This document shows positions 32,323 to 41,267 of a stretch of DNA of 64,000 bases, piece by piece. Each line of letters begins with the position of its first letter. Position 1 is the first letter of the stretch. A program made the position numbers and the translations under genes. The notes beneath the pieces were generated by a model. It saw only the letters and a list, made by a program, of their open reading frames with translations. It was not told where the DNA came from and did no database searches. Source of the stretch: Pirellulales bacterium (lineage in GTDB: Bacteria > Planctomycetota > Planctomycetia > Pirellulales > DATAWG01); the NCBI GenBank assembly GCA_036267355.1, contig DATAWG010000003.1:1-64000 (forward strand), written 5' to 3'.

Positions 32323-34296
32323 CTACTTCGCTGGAGCGATCGGCTGGTTGGCAGAGGCGGGCAAGACGTGGTCGTAGACGCCCGCCGGAGATGATTGCCC
32401 ATCCGGCCCGGCGGTGCCGTTGCCCGCGGGGACTCGTTTGGGCGATTGCGTGGTTTGGGCCAGATAATTGTCGATCTGGGCGGCGTCCTTAAGATGGTTG
32501 AACGCCTCGGCCATGGCGATCCGTTCTTTCTTTTCGTGGATGTCGTCGTACAGTTCGCGATGGATCGTTGGATCGGAGATGCTCACTTTTTCCACGGGCG
32601 TATAGCCTTCGCAGTAGAGAATCACGTAGCTATCGCCGACCTGGACGATGCCCGACATTTGGCCGGCTTGTAGCGAGAAGGCCTGGTCTTCGAGGGCTTT
32701 GACGCCGCCCCATTTCTGAATCGGCGGCACGCGGCCGCCCACCGCACGGCTCGGATCGATCGAGTATTGCTCGGCGAGCTGGCCGAAGTGCTCGCTCCCA
32801 CGGTCGGGATGTCGGTTCAATTCCTGCTGCGCGATCGAAAACACCTCTTGGGCCTTGCGCAGGTTGGCGAGCACGATGACGCGGCAGCGCACTCGCGGAC
32901 CGTAATTCGCATCGAAGCCGCGGTGCATGTCTTCGTCGGTCACCCTGATATCGCCGCAGAGTCTTTTCAGTGCGACCGATGGCCAGACGGCATCGCGGAC
33001 GTAAAGATCGTAGCCGATGTGCTGTTCCTTGGTGACCAGATCAATCCAAGCTTTGACGTCGGCTTTGCCGCTGGCGGTGGTTTTGCCCATCGCAATCGCC
33101 GCGCGAGCGATTTCGGCATCGATGTCGCCTTGGGTGATGACGATGTTTTTGGTTTTCAGGGCTTGTTCCAGCAAATGGCGGTTGATCGTCCCTTCGAGCA
33201 CTTCGATGCCGTGGCGCTTGATACACTCTTCTTCAAGCTCGCGGATCGTGAGTTGGCGATTGTTGATGATCGCCGCGATGCCCGGCATTTCGCGGCTTTT
33301 TTCCGGGTCGCCGTAGATCTTTTGCACGACGGCCTGCTGCTGCAAAGCTTTGAAGGTGTCGGCCCCGACTTTGCGGAGCTTGCTGTCGCGCACCAGTTCG
33401 GCCAAGCGATCCTTTTCCAGACTGATGTCGGCCTGGACGGCCGGCATGCGTCCTTCGCATTTGAAGATCAGATATTGGCTTCCGACTTTCACGATCGGCG
33501 AAATCTCCCCTTCGCGCAAGCCGAACACGGTTTGCTCCACTTGCGGATCGCCGACATGATGATGGATCGGCTGGATCATTCCATCGGCGCTGCCGCTGGG
33601 GTCGATCGATTTGCGCCGTGCCAGGGCGCCGAATCCTGCCGGATTGGCCTTCGCCATGGCGAGGATTTTGACGGCGTCTTCTTCGGTGGTCGCCACGATC
33701 AACCGCGTTTTCACCGCTTCGCCGAATTTCATTTCGAAGGCATTTTCGATTTCCTGCGGCGTGGGCTGGATCTGGTCGGCCGCGATCTTCTTCAACGCCA
33801 ACATCGGCCAGACGATGTCGTCGGCATATTGCTCGGGCGAAATGTGCCGCTCGTCGGCGATCATCTTCAGCCATTGATCGGTCGAGATGCCGAATTTCTT
33901 TGCCAGCCGATCGATCTCGTGGTTGACTTCCTTGCGAGTGACGATGATTTGCCGCTGCCGGCAATACTCGTCGATCAGATATTTGTTGAGCATCGCGTCC
34001 AAGACTTCGCTGCCGTAGTGGGCGAGGCATTCTTGGGCGAGTTCTTGCCGTCCGATCGTGTCGCGATTCACCTGCGCGACGATCTCCAAAAGCTGCCGCG
34101 GCGGAGCGGCGGGCTTGGCGCTCGATGGCGCGGTCGAATCGGCAGCCGGCGTCTTGGCGGCGGCCGGCGCGGTTCCACGCAGCGACCGCACCAGCAGGCA
34201 AACGGCCACCACCGTCGCCGCTCCCACGGCCACGCCCAGCCGGCGTTTCCAGCGGCCCCAGCGCGAAATCTCTTTTGCAGCATCCATGCTCGACAT
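32323..34296 (-). CDS. Exported foldase with two SurA/parvulin modules
   Basis: 657 residues from ATG 34296, with GGAG eight bases upstream. A single N-terminal membrane helix (LGVAVGAATVVAVCLLV) is followed by a Pro/Ala linker. Two copies of the same module follow. Module 1 has QVNRDTIGRQELAQECLAHYG, then LDAMLNKYLIDEYCRQRQI, and a rotamase-like part ending GLREGEISPIVKVGSQYLIF. Module 2 has IINNRQLTIRELEEECIKRHG, then LEGTINRHLLEQALKTKNI, ending SLQAGQMSGIVQVGDSYVIL. Each is a chaperone helix domain plus parvulin-type isomerase domain, as in SurA or PrsA. It likely folds exported proteins from the membrane surface. The giant surface protein is encoded next door in divergent orientation. Confidence 0.8.
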   Translation of the reverse strand: MSSMDAAKEISRWGRWKRRLGVAVGAATVVAVCLLVRSLRGTAPAAAKTPAADSTAPSSAKPAAPPRQLLEIVAQVNRDTIGRQELAQECLAHYGSEVLDAMLNKYLIDEYCRQRQIIVTRKEVNHEIDRLAKKFGISTDQWLKMIADERHISPEQYADDIVWPMLALKKIAADQIQPTPQEIENAFEMKFGEAVKTRLIVATTEEDAVKILAMAKANPAGFGALARRKSIDPSGSADGMIQPIHHHVGDPQVEQTVFGLREGEISPIVKVGSQYLIFKCEGRMPAVQADISLEKDRLAELVRDSKLRKVGADTFKALQQQAVVQKIYGDPEKSREMPGIAAIINNRQLTIRELEEECIKRHGIEVLEGTINRHLLEQALKTKNIVITQGDIDAEIARAAIAMGKTTASGKADVKAWIDLVTKEQHIGYDLYVRDAVWPSVALKRLCGDIRVTDEDMHRGFDANYGPRVRCRVIVLANLRKAQEVFSIAQQELNRHPDRGSEHFGQLAEQYSIDPSRAVGGRVPPIQKWGGVKALEDQAFSLQAGQMSGIVQVGDSYVILYCEGYTPVEKVSISDPTIHRELYDDIHEKKERIAMAEAFNHLKDAAQIDNYLAQTTQSPKRVPAGNGTAGPDGQSSPAGVYDHVLPASANQPIAPAK

Positions 34297-34345
34297 CGCG
34301 GTTTCTCCGTAAACCGATCGCAATTATTGGACACACAGCCCTGGG

Positions 34346-34439
34346 CAGCAGGCACACTCCGTATGCCGTAGCCGATATAGCACCTTCGCATAGTGCGCCG
34401 GCGCTGAATCGCGAACGGCACGTGGAGCGTGCCTGCTGC
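34346..34439. repeat. AGCAGGCACACTCCGTATGCC inverted repeat (family D)
   Basis: The left arm GCAGGCACACTCCGTATGCCG faces CGGCACGTGGAGCGTGCCTGC on the right about 50 bases away. A second copy is at 42538-42621. It lies in the 398-base divergent gap before the giant surface protein; the rest of the gap shows no gene. Confidence 0.85.
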
Positions 34440-34694
34440 TCTTGCAGCGCATCATAGCAACACGGGGCGGGAACTATAGGTGGCGCTATCCGGCCGGTCA
34501 AGAGGAGATAGGAAAGCGGCGCGGCTTCGCGGCGGCCCGTCGGGATTCAATTACATCTTTTAAATCATTGCCGCCGGCGCATCGTCGAATTATCATCAAA
34601 AGCTTGGAGCGACCGGCGATCTTTCGCCGTCTTTCGGCGGGAAACGGGGCCAAGAACAGACATCTATCGCTGCACTGCTTGCAGCACCATCATC

Positions 34695-37600
34695 ATGCGA
34701 AAACCCTTGCGCAAGCTTTTGGACCGAGTTTCGGAGCGTCATGCATCGAAGCCGGCATCGCGTTCTCAACGTGGGCGGTTGCCGCGGTTCGAGTGCCTCG
34801 AAAATCGGAACATGCTGTCGGCCGGGCCGGTGCTAGCGGCGATTCCAAATCAGACGCTTCAGGCCGGCGCGCCGCTGGAAATCCCGATCAATGCCACCAA
34901 CCCAAGCGGCGATACACTCAGCTACTCGGTCACCAGTTCCAACCCGGCCATTATCGCCGATCTGCAGACCGGCAATCCGATTCTGGAACTCGACATCACG
35001 CACACCTCTAGCGGCCAGGCCGGCGACACCTCGTTTTCCGGCGTCATCGAAATCGAGCTATTTCCCACCGCCGCCCCGGACACCGTCCAGCAGATCGAAA
35101 ACCTGGTCAATTCGGGCGCTTATGACGGGATCGATTTCTATCGCATCGTGCCGGGGTTCGTCGCCCAAGCGGGGCTGGATGGCGCGACCCCGCCCGTCAA
35201 CGCGGATGTTCAAACATTGGACGACGAATACGACCCGGTCCTTCCCGTGGCCGATCCCGCTCAACCGTTGCAATACACAAGCGCCGGCGTGGTGGGCTTG
35301 GCGCGGACCGCGGCCGACGACAGCGGCAGCACCGAATTCTTCATCACCACCACCGCCACTTCGTCGAATCTCGACTACCAATACACGGTGTTCGGGCAGG
35401 TCGTGTCGGGCATGAACATTCTTACCGACATCGGCAATGTGCCGAACAACGTTGCGGACAACAATTTGCCCTACAGTCCGGTGACAATCACCGAGGCGAC
35501 CATCACGGCCGACAACAACAATTTCGCGCTCGGCATTTCGGCGCCGGTCGGCACCACCGGCACCGGTTCGATCACGGTCACCGCCAACGACGGCAACGGC
35601 GACACGACTTCGCAAACGTTTCAGGTGACCGTCGAGGCAGACCCGAACGATCCCGGGCCGATCCTCAAGACGATTGCGGCGCAAACCACGACGGTGAACA
35701 CTCCGGTCAGCTTCCAACTGCCGGCCTTCGATCTTGAAGGCGACGCGGTGACCTATTACGACCAAGCCGGTTTGGAATCGTCGCCGTTCAACTTGAGTCC
35801 GACTCAGCCGATCGGTTCGAATCTGGATGTCAGCATCGATTCGTCGACCGGCATGGTCACGGTCAGCGACAGCCTGGTTGGTGTGCAGCCGATGTTTTTT
35901 GGCGTCGCAAGTTCGGCGACGACGGGTTATGCGCCGAACACGCAAATGGTTCCGCTGTTTGTCGATCCGGCCGCGCCCACCGGGATCACGCTCGAGCCTT
36001 CGTCCGACACCGGCGCGAACAGCAGCGACGATATTACATCGCTTGACAATTCCAGCGCGGGCACGGAACTGCAGTTTGTCGTCAGCGGCGTGACACCCGG
36101 CGACGAAGTGATGTTGTTCGACGGCACGCAGCAAATCGGCGAAGCGCTCGCGTCGACCACCAGCGTCGTGGTCACGACCGATGGCTCGACGACGCTGGCC
36201 GATGGCATCGATCAAATCACGGCTGAACAAGCGTTGGAAAATCAGCAATATACGGTCGGCAATGCGACAGGAACGACAACCCTGGCCAGTGCCGCCTCAA
36301 CTGCCCTGCCCTTGACGGTTGACGCCGCCGGACCGACGTTCAGCTCCAGCCCGAGCCTCACGGCCACGCTCGAATCTCCCTACAGCTACACCGCCGCGGC
36401 CAGCGATTCCGTATCGACCGGATTCACCTATGCCGTGGTTTCCGGACCGGCCGGGTTCAGTATCAACGCATCCAGTGGTGTCGTGAGTTGGACGCCGACG
36501 CTGGCCGAAGTCGGCAATAATCCGGTGCAGATCAGCGTCACCGATTTGGCCGGCAACGCCGTCGATCAATCGTTTACGGTCGTGGCGTCGTATGGTCCGC
36601 TGGCGGTTACGTCGATCACGCCTAGCGATGGAAGCACGAGCGTTCTCGCGAACTCCGCGATTCTCGTGCAGTTCAACAACCCGATGAACGCCGCGAGTTT
36701 GACGAGCGCGACGCTCGTGCTCCAGGATTCCAACGGAGACCCGGTCGCCACCACGATCAGCTACGATGCCACGAGCGGAATCGCCACAATCACGCCCAAT
36801 CTTCCGCTGGCCAATTCGGCCACCTACACGCTCGACGTCGTCAGCGGCGGCGACGGCGTGGCCGATTCCAATGGCGATACGCTATCGAGCGATGTTTCCG
36901 CGTCGTTTACGACCGAGGCGCCGCTGTCGGTTGTGTCGATAACGCCCGCCGACGGAGCGACGGGCGCCGCGATCAACTCTTCGATCACCGTGCAATTCGA
37001 CAACGCGATGAACACCGCCACGCTCGATTCCACCACGCTCGTGTTGCAAGATTCCGAAGGCAACACGATTGCCTCAAGCGTCAGTTACAATGCGGCCACC
37101 GACACGGCCACGATTACTCCCTCGGCCGCGCTCGCCAATTCGGCAGCGTACACGCTCACCGTGGAGAGCGGCGTCGATGGCGTCGCCGACACCGGCGGCG
37201 ATACACTGGCCGGCAATTTCACGGCCTCGTTTATTACGTCCGCGATTCCCGCGGTCGTTTCGGTCGTGCCGGTCGATAATGCCACCAGCGTTGCGGCGGG
37301 CACCGCCGTCGAAGTGACGTTCAGCGAGGCAATGAACGCCGACACGATCACGCCCGCCGATTTGCGAATCGAAGATCTCGCGGGCAATGTCGTAGGCGCC
37401 ACGGTCAGCTACGATTCGACCAGCGACATTGCCACGATAACGCCGACCGCGCCGCTGGCGGCCGGCTCGACATATTTGATCGACGTCGCGGGGGGCTCGT
37501 CCGGCGTTGCCGATACCAGCGGCGACACGATGGCCGACGATTTCGCCTCCTCGTTTACCGTTGCGACGGGCGTCGCCGCTCCGCAACCGAGCGCCGGGCA

Positions 37601-39557
37601 GTCGACGCTTTGGAGCAACTCGACCGTGCCGGCGTACAGTGACAACCCCGACCCGCTCTCGGTCGAGTTGGGCGTTCAGTTTGAGACCAGCACTGCCGGC
37701 TACATCCTTGGCATCCGCTTCTACAAAGGGGCCAGCAGCAGCGGCACCAACATCGGTAATCTTTGGTCGAGCGATGGAACACTCCTGGCCACGGCCACGT
37801 TCTCGAACGAGACGGCTTCGGGCTGGGAACAGGTCGATTTTTCGCAGCCGGTCGCTGTCCAGGCCAACACGACGTATATCGCCTCGTATTTCGCGCCGAC
37901 CGGCAACTATGCCGACGGCCTGGGCTTCTTCGCCAGCGGCAGTTACACCAATGGCCCTCTCACGGCATCGAACAGCGTCTATACCTATAGCGCCGAAAGC
38001 GCGTTCCCCACGACGACGTTCGACAACAGCAACTACTATGTCGATGTCGTGTTCTCGCAAATGGTCGGGGCGGTTTCCGCGGGCCCCGGGGCCAGCGGCA
38101 TTGCCGCCAATGCGCCGCTGACGATCCAATTTCTCGAGACGATGAACTCCAGCACCATCAATCCTTCCACACTGCAACTGGAAGACGGTTCCGGCAATGC
38201 CGTTGCCGCCACGGTCAGCTTCGATTCGGCAACCGACACCGCTACACTGACGCCGGCCGCTGCGCTCGCGGCCGGCGCCCAATACACCGTCGTAATCAGC
38301 GGCGGCTCGGGCGGCGTGGCCGATGCCGGCGGCACGACGCTTTCGAGCAACATCACCTGGTCGTTCACAACCGCGCCAGCCGCTCCGGCCGTCCTCTCCG
38401 TTACGCCGGCTTCCTCCGCCACCGGCTTCGACGCGGATGGATCGATTCAGATCCAGTTCAACGAAGCCGTGAACGCTGCCACGCTCACCGGCGGCACGCT
38501 GCTCTTGCAGGATTCGTCGGGCAACGACGTGGCAACGACCATCAGCTACGATGCGAACACGCAGACGGCGACGCTCGTGCCCGAGACGGCATTGAACACC
38601 TCTGCGACCTATACCGTCGTGGTCGATGGGGGCGTCGATGGCGTGGTCGACACGAATGGCAACACGATGTCGGGCAATTTCACGTCGTCGTTCACCACCG
38701 CCCCGCCGCTGAACGCCGGGACATACACCTTGTGGTCGGGCACCACGGCGCCGGCATGGGTCGATAACCCCGATCCGCGGAGCGTCGAATTGGGTCTCGA
38801 GTTCAAATCCAGCAGCAGCGGCGAAATCACCGGCATCAGCTTTTATCAAAGCTCGGGAAACACCGGTTCGCATACCGTCAATCTTTGGACAAGCGCCGGC
38901 ACGCTCTTGGCCACGGCCACGTCGACGAGCACCACGGGCCCTGGTTGGGTCACGATCGATTTCGCACAGCCCGTCTATATCCAGGCCAACACGACCTACG
39001 TGGCCTCTTATTTCACGGCGGTGGGCAATTATTCCGACAACATCGGATTCTTCAGTAGCGGCAGCTTCACCAACGGACCGCTGACGGCAGTCGCCGGGGT
39101 GTATAACTACGGCTCGCAAAGCGCTTTCCCGACCGAAGTCTATAACGGCAGCAACTACTGGGTCGACGTGGTAATGACGGTTCCGCAGACCACGCAGCCG
39201 GCCGCGACTCCGGCAGCAATCGTGGCAGGTCCGGCACTGGCTTCTGCCGCAACAATTTCGCCGAGTCCGGCCGCGCCCGAAGTGTCGGCCCCGGCGACAA
39301 TCGCTTCCTCGGCCGAAACGATCGCTATCCCACAGCCAGCGGTCAGCATTTCGCCAAGCCCAACCGACAGCAACGCCAACGCAGCTGCCGAAACGTCAAC
39401 ATCGCAATCCGGTTCTGAAACGTCGGCTGCCAGCGCAAACACGGATTCGACGCTAACCTCGGTCGACTCAACGCAGCCGGCGCAAACCACAACGCCCGGC
39501 GATTCACAGATGTCGCCCGATCAAACCACCGACGCGGATTCGCCGATCGTCCAATAG
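34695..39557 (+). CDS. Giant secreted protein: cyclophilin, Ig-like, Big_5 and DUF4082 domains
   Basis: 1620 residues. The N-terminus carries the planctomycete export or processing motif FECLENRNMLSA around residue 33-44, after a basic lead. Residues about 98-275 form a cyclophilin-type isomerase domain (FSGVIEIELFPTAAPDTVQQIENLVNSG, YDGIDFYRIVPGFVAQAG). Next are Ig-like or cadherin-like domains (GPILKTIAAQTTTVNTPVSFQL; FSINASSGVVSWTP). Big_5-like repeats start near residues 636, 744, 852, 1126 and 1232, with the phrase ITPSDGSTSVLANSAILVQF. DUF4082-like domains lie at about 969-1122 and 1343-1497 (WVDNPDPRSVELGLEF). The tail is Ala/Ser/Thr-rich. I infer a cell-surface or matrix protein. Ribosome site unclear. 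Confidence 0.85.
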   Translation: MRKPLRKLLDRVSERHASKPASRSQRGRLPRFECLENRNMLSAGPVLAAIPNQTLQAGAPLEIPINATNPSGDTLSYSVTSSNPAIIADLQTGNPILELDITHTSSGQAGDTSFSGVIEIELFPTAAPDTVQQIENLVNSGAYDGIDFYRIVPGFVAQAGLDGATPPVNADVQTLDDEYDPVLPVADPAQPLQYTSAGVVGLARTAADDSGSTEFFITTTATSSNLDYQYTVFGQVVSGMNILTDIGNVPNNVADNNLPYSPVTITEATITADNNNFALGISAPVGTTGTGSITVTANDGNGDTTSQTFQVTVEADPNDPGPILKTIAAQTTTVNTPVSFQLPAFDLEGDAVTYYDQAGLESSPFNLSPTQPIGSNLDVSIDSSTGMVTVSDSLVGVQPMFFGVASSATTGYAPNTQMVPLFVDPAAPTGITLEPSSDTGANSSDDITSLDNSSAGTELQFVVSGVTPGDEVMLFDGTQQIGEALASTTSVVVTTDGSTTLADGIDQITAEQALENQQYTVGNATGTTTLASAASTALPLTVDAAGPTFSSSPSLTATLESPYSYTAAASDSVSTGFTYAVVSGPAGFSINASSGVVSWTPTLAEVGNNPVQISVTDLAGNAVDQSFTVVASYGPLAVTSITPSDGSTSVLANSAILVQFNNPMNAASLTSATLVLQDSNGDPVATTISYDATSGIATITPNLPLANSATYTLDVVSGGDGVADSNGDTLSSDVSASFTTEAPLSVVSITPADGATGAAINSSITVQFDNAMNTATLDSTTLVLQDSEGNTIASSVSYNAATDTATITPSAALANSAAYTLTVESGVDGVADTGGDTLAGNFTASFITSAIPAVVSVVPVDNATSVAAGTAVEVTFSEAMNADTITPADLRIEDLAGNVVGATVSYDSTSDIATITPTAPLAAGSTYLIDVAGGSSGVADTSGDTMADDFASSFTVATGVAAPQPSAGQSTLWSNSTVPAYSDNPDPLSVELGVQFETSTAGYILGIRFYKGASSSGTNIGNLWSSDGTLLATATFSNETASGWEQVDFSQPVAVQANTTYIASYFAPTGNYADGLGFFASGSYTNGPLTASNSVYTYSAESAFPTTTFDNSNYYVDVVFSQMVGAVSAGPGASGIAANAPLTIQFLETMNSSTINPSTLQLEDGSGNAVAATVSFDSATDTATLTPAAALAAGAQYTVVISGGSGGVADAGGTTLSSNITWSFTTAPAAPAVLSVTPASSATGFDADGSIQIQFNEAVNAATLTGGTLLLQDSSGNDVATTISYDANTQTATLVPETALNTSATYTVVVDGGVDGVVDTNGNTMSGNFTSSFTTAPPLNAGTYTLWSGTTAPAWVDNPDPRSVELGLEFKSSSSGEITGISFYQSSGNTGSHTVNLWTSAGTLLATATSTSTTGPGWVTIDFAQPVYIQANTTYVASYFTAVGNYSDNIGFFSSGSFTNGPLTAVAGVYNYGSQSAFPTEVYNGSNYWVDVVMTVPQTTQPAATPAAIVAGPALASAATISPSPAAPEVSAPATIASSAETIAIPQPAVSISPSPTDSNANAAAETSTSQSGSETSAASANTDSTLTSVDSTQPAQTTTPGDSQMSPDQTTDADSPIVQ

Positions 39558-39726
39558 GAATTTGCGGCCGGCGACCAAAGCCGCGCCGCATTGCCGCAAT
39601 TCGACGACAACTGCTTGCCGTCGGGGGAAAGAGCGACCGCAACGTTGGTCGGCAGCGGTCTTGTCAACGCTCCGGAATCGGCGACAATAGCACGCGATCG
39701 AGGCATAAGGAGCCCACACGGAGCCG

Positions 39727-40065
39727 ATGTCCGCCATGAGCAACAAGATCGCCGTTACTGACGCGGCCAGCACGAACACCAATGCCACCAGCGCCGCCAA
39801 CCGGGACTCGTCTTTTCTGTTTTCGCACTTGAAGGCCGGCGATCGCGTCGAGGTCGACCACGTCGTCACGATCGGCTCTAGCGATCGATGGTCGACCCGC
39901 ACCATCGGCACCGTGGTGCGCACCGAGCGCCGCCGCCACGGCCTGCACTTCCATCGCAATCCCGACGACAAAGTCTACAGCGACGTGCTGATTCTCCGTC
40001 GCGACGACGGCGAATTGACCACCCTCACCATGGATGAATTCACGCAATTGCGGCGGGCAAAGTAA
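39727..40065 (+). CDS. Small conserved-looking basic protein
   Basis: 112 residues. The first 30 are Ala/Thr/Ser-rich. The rest is a compact beta-type domain (FSHLKAGDRVEVDHVVTIGS, TIGTVVRTERRRHGLHFHR) resembling an SH3-like or Tudor-like barrel, with many Arg residues, perhaps nucleic-acid binding. GGAG lies four bases before ATG 39727. No named family. It stands alone between the surface protein and a radical SAM gene. Confidence 0.55.
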   Translation: MSAMSNKIAVTDAASTNTNATSAANRDSSFLFSHLKAGDRVEVDHVVTIGSSDRWSTRTIGTVVRTERRRHGLHFHRNPDDKVYSDVLILRRDDGELTTLTMDEFTQLRRAK

Positions 40066-40071
40066 ACCGGC

Positions 40072-40157
40072 CGTGTGGCCCTGGCAAGCGCAGTCTGCCA
40101 GTGGCGGGTCTCGCGGAGCGCTTGCACTGGCCGACTGCGCTGGCCAGTGGCACACCG
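40072..40157. repeat. CACTGGC / GCCAGTGGCACAC repeat (family E)
   Basis: CCGTGTGGCCCTGGCAAGCG...CTGCCAGTGG faces GCACTGGCCGACTGCGC...CCAGTGGCACACCG. Related copies occur at 50812-50972 and, degenerate, at 28147-28176. Confidence 0.85.
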
Positions 40158-40187
40158 TCATTTATGCGGACAGCGTATAATTGAGCC

Positions 40188-41120
40188 ATGAATCCTGGTG
40201 CCCAGAATCCTGTTTCGCCGCATGTGCCGCTGGCGCTGCATGCGCTTCACGAACGCTCGTTCGCGGACAATCGGTTCGTATATCCGGTGCTGAGCCGGCG
40301 CAGCGGCGGGCTGTCGATCGGCGTGAACCTCAATCCCGACAAGGTGTGCAATTTCGATTGCATTTATTGCCAAGTCGATCGCCGCGAGCAGAGCGAAACG
40401 CGATTCGTGGCAATGCCGGCGCTCTTGGCCGAGCTCGATGCCATGCTCGGTCTGGTGGCCGGGGGGCGGATTTACGAGACCGAAAAATTCCGCGCTACGC
40501 CCGAGCCGCTCCGCCGCCTGAACGACATCGCATTCTCCGGCGACGGCGAACCGACGACCTATCGCAATTTCGACGAGATCATCGCCGCCTGCGCCGAGTT
40601 GAAGCGGCGGCACGGCCTTGATGCCGTAAAGATGGTGTTGATCAGCAACGCCAGCATGTTTCACCGCCCGCACGTCCGCCGCGGTCTCGAGATTCTCGAC
40701 GCCAATCAGGGGGAAATTTGGGCCAAGCTCGAATGGGGCACCGAGGCCTATTATCAGCTTGTCGAGCGGACCCCGATTCCCATGCGCCGGATTTTGGATA
40801 ATATCACGGCGGCGGCGCGAGTGCGGCCGCTTGTGATCCAATCGTTGTTCATGCGGATTCAAGGCGAGCCGCCACCGGCGGAGGAGCAAGCGGCATATTG
40901 CGAGCGATTGCAGGAAATCGTCGCCGCCGGAGGGCACATCAAGCTCGTGCAGATTTACACGGTGGCCCGCCGCCCCGCCGAGGATTTCGTTGCCCCCCTC
41001 ACCGACAATGAAGTCGATGCCCTGGTCGCCCTGGTCCGCGAGCGAACCCAACTGCCCACCGCCGCCTTCTACGGCCAAGAGGAAGGGGCGACGGGCGAGT
41101 CAGGAAGGGGCGAGGGGTGA
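40188..41120 (+). CDS. Radical SAM protein (wyosine/COG0731-like)
   Basis: 310 residues. The cluster motif is CNFDCIYCQ (C54, C58, C61). SIGVNLNPDKVCNFDC and IAFSGDGEPTTYRNF are typical of the COG0731 Fe-S oxidoreductase group, whose archaeal members modify wyosine in tRNA. Bacterial homologues have unknown targets. The end, EEGATGESGRGEG, is encoded by a G-rich tract at 41084-41134, so the ancestral protein probably stopped near TAAFYGQ. A TATAAT box lies about 18 bases before the ATG. Confidence 0.85.
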   Translation: MNPGAQNPVSPHVPLALHALHERSFADNRFVYPVLSRRSGGLSIGVNLNPDKVCNFDCIYCQVDRREQSETRFVAMPALLAELDAMLGLVAGGRIYETEKFRATPEPLRRLNDIAFSGDGEPTTYRNFDEIIAACAELKRRHGLDAVKMVLISNASMFHRPHVRRGLEILDANQGEIWAKLEWGTEAYYQLVERTPIPMRRILDNITAAARVRPLVIQSLFMRIQGEPPPAEEQAAYCERLQEIVAAGGHIKLVQIYTVARRPAEDFVAPLTDNEVDALVALVRERTQLPTAAFYGQEEGATGESGRGEG

Positions 41121-41134
41121 GGGGCGAGGGGCCA
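41084..41134. repeat. G-rich tandem tract (family G) at a gene end
   Basis: GGGGCGACGGGCGAG units overlap the last codons of the radical SAM gene. It is the reverse complement in type of the C-rich tract at 41231-41267, so the two can pair across a 96-base spacer. Confidence 0.8.
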
Positions 41135-41230
41135 GTGAAATGGATTCAACCGCATAGAAAACGCCCACCCGGCCTGTTGCCCTTCACCAGATTTCCCGCG
41201 CCTTACGACGCCCGTTCCGAACCACGAACC

Positions 41231-41267
41231 CCCTCGCCCCTCGCCCCTAACCCTCGCCCCTTCGCCC
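41231..41267. repeat. C-rich leader tract (family G) abutting dapL
   Basis: CCCCTCGCCCCTCGCCCC continues to CCCTCGCCCCTTCGCCC and touches the dapL ATG with no gap. Confidence 0.85.

Noticed and set aside
32767-34371. A 534-codon frame opposite the double parvulin
   Set aside because: Shadow of a well-supported gene with a ribosome site on the other strand.
35058-39119. Long antisense frames opposite the giant surface protein
   Set aside because: They mirror its repeats, including repeated RG/RR phrases, and have no start signal.
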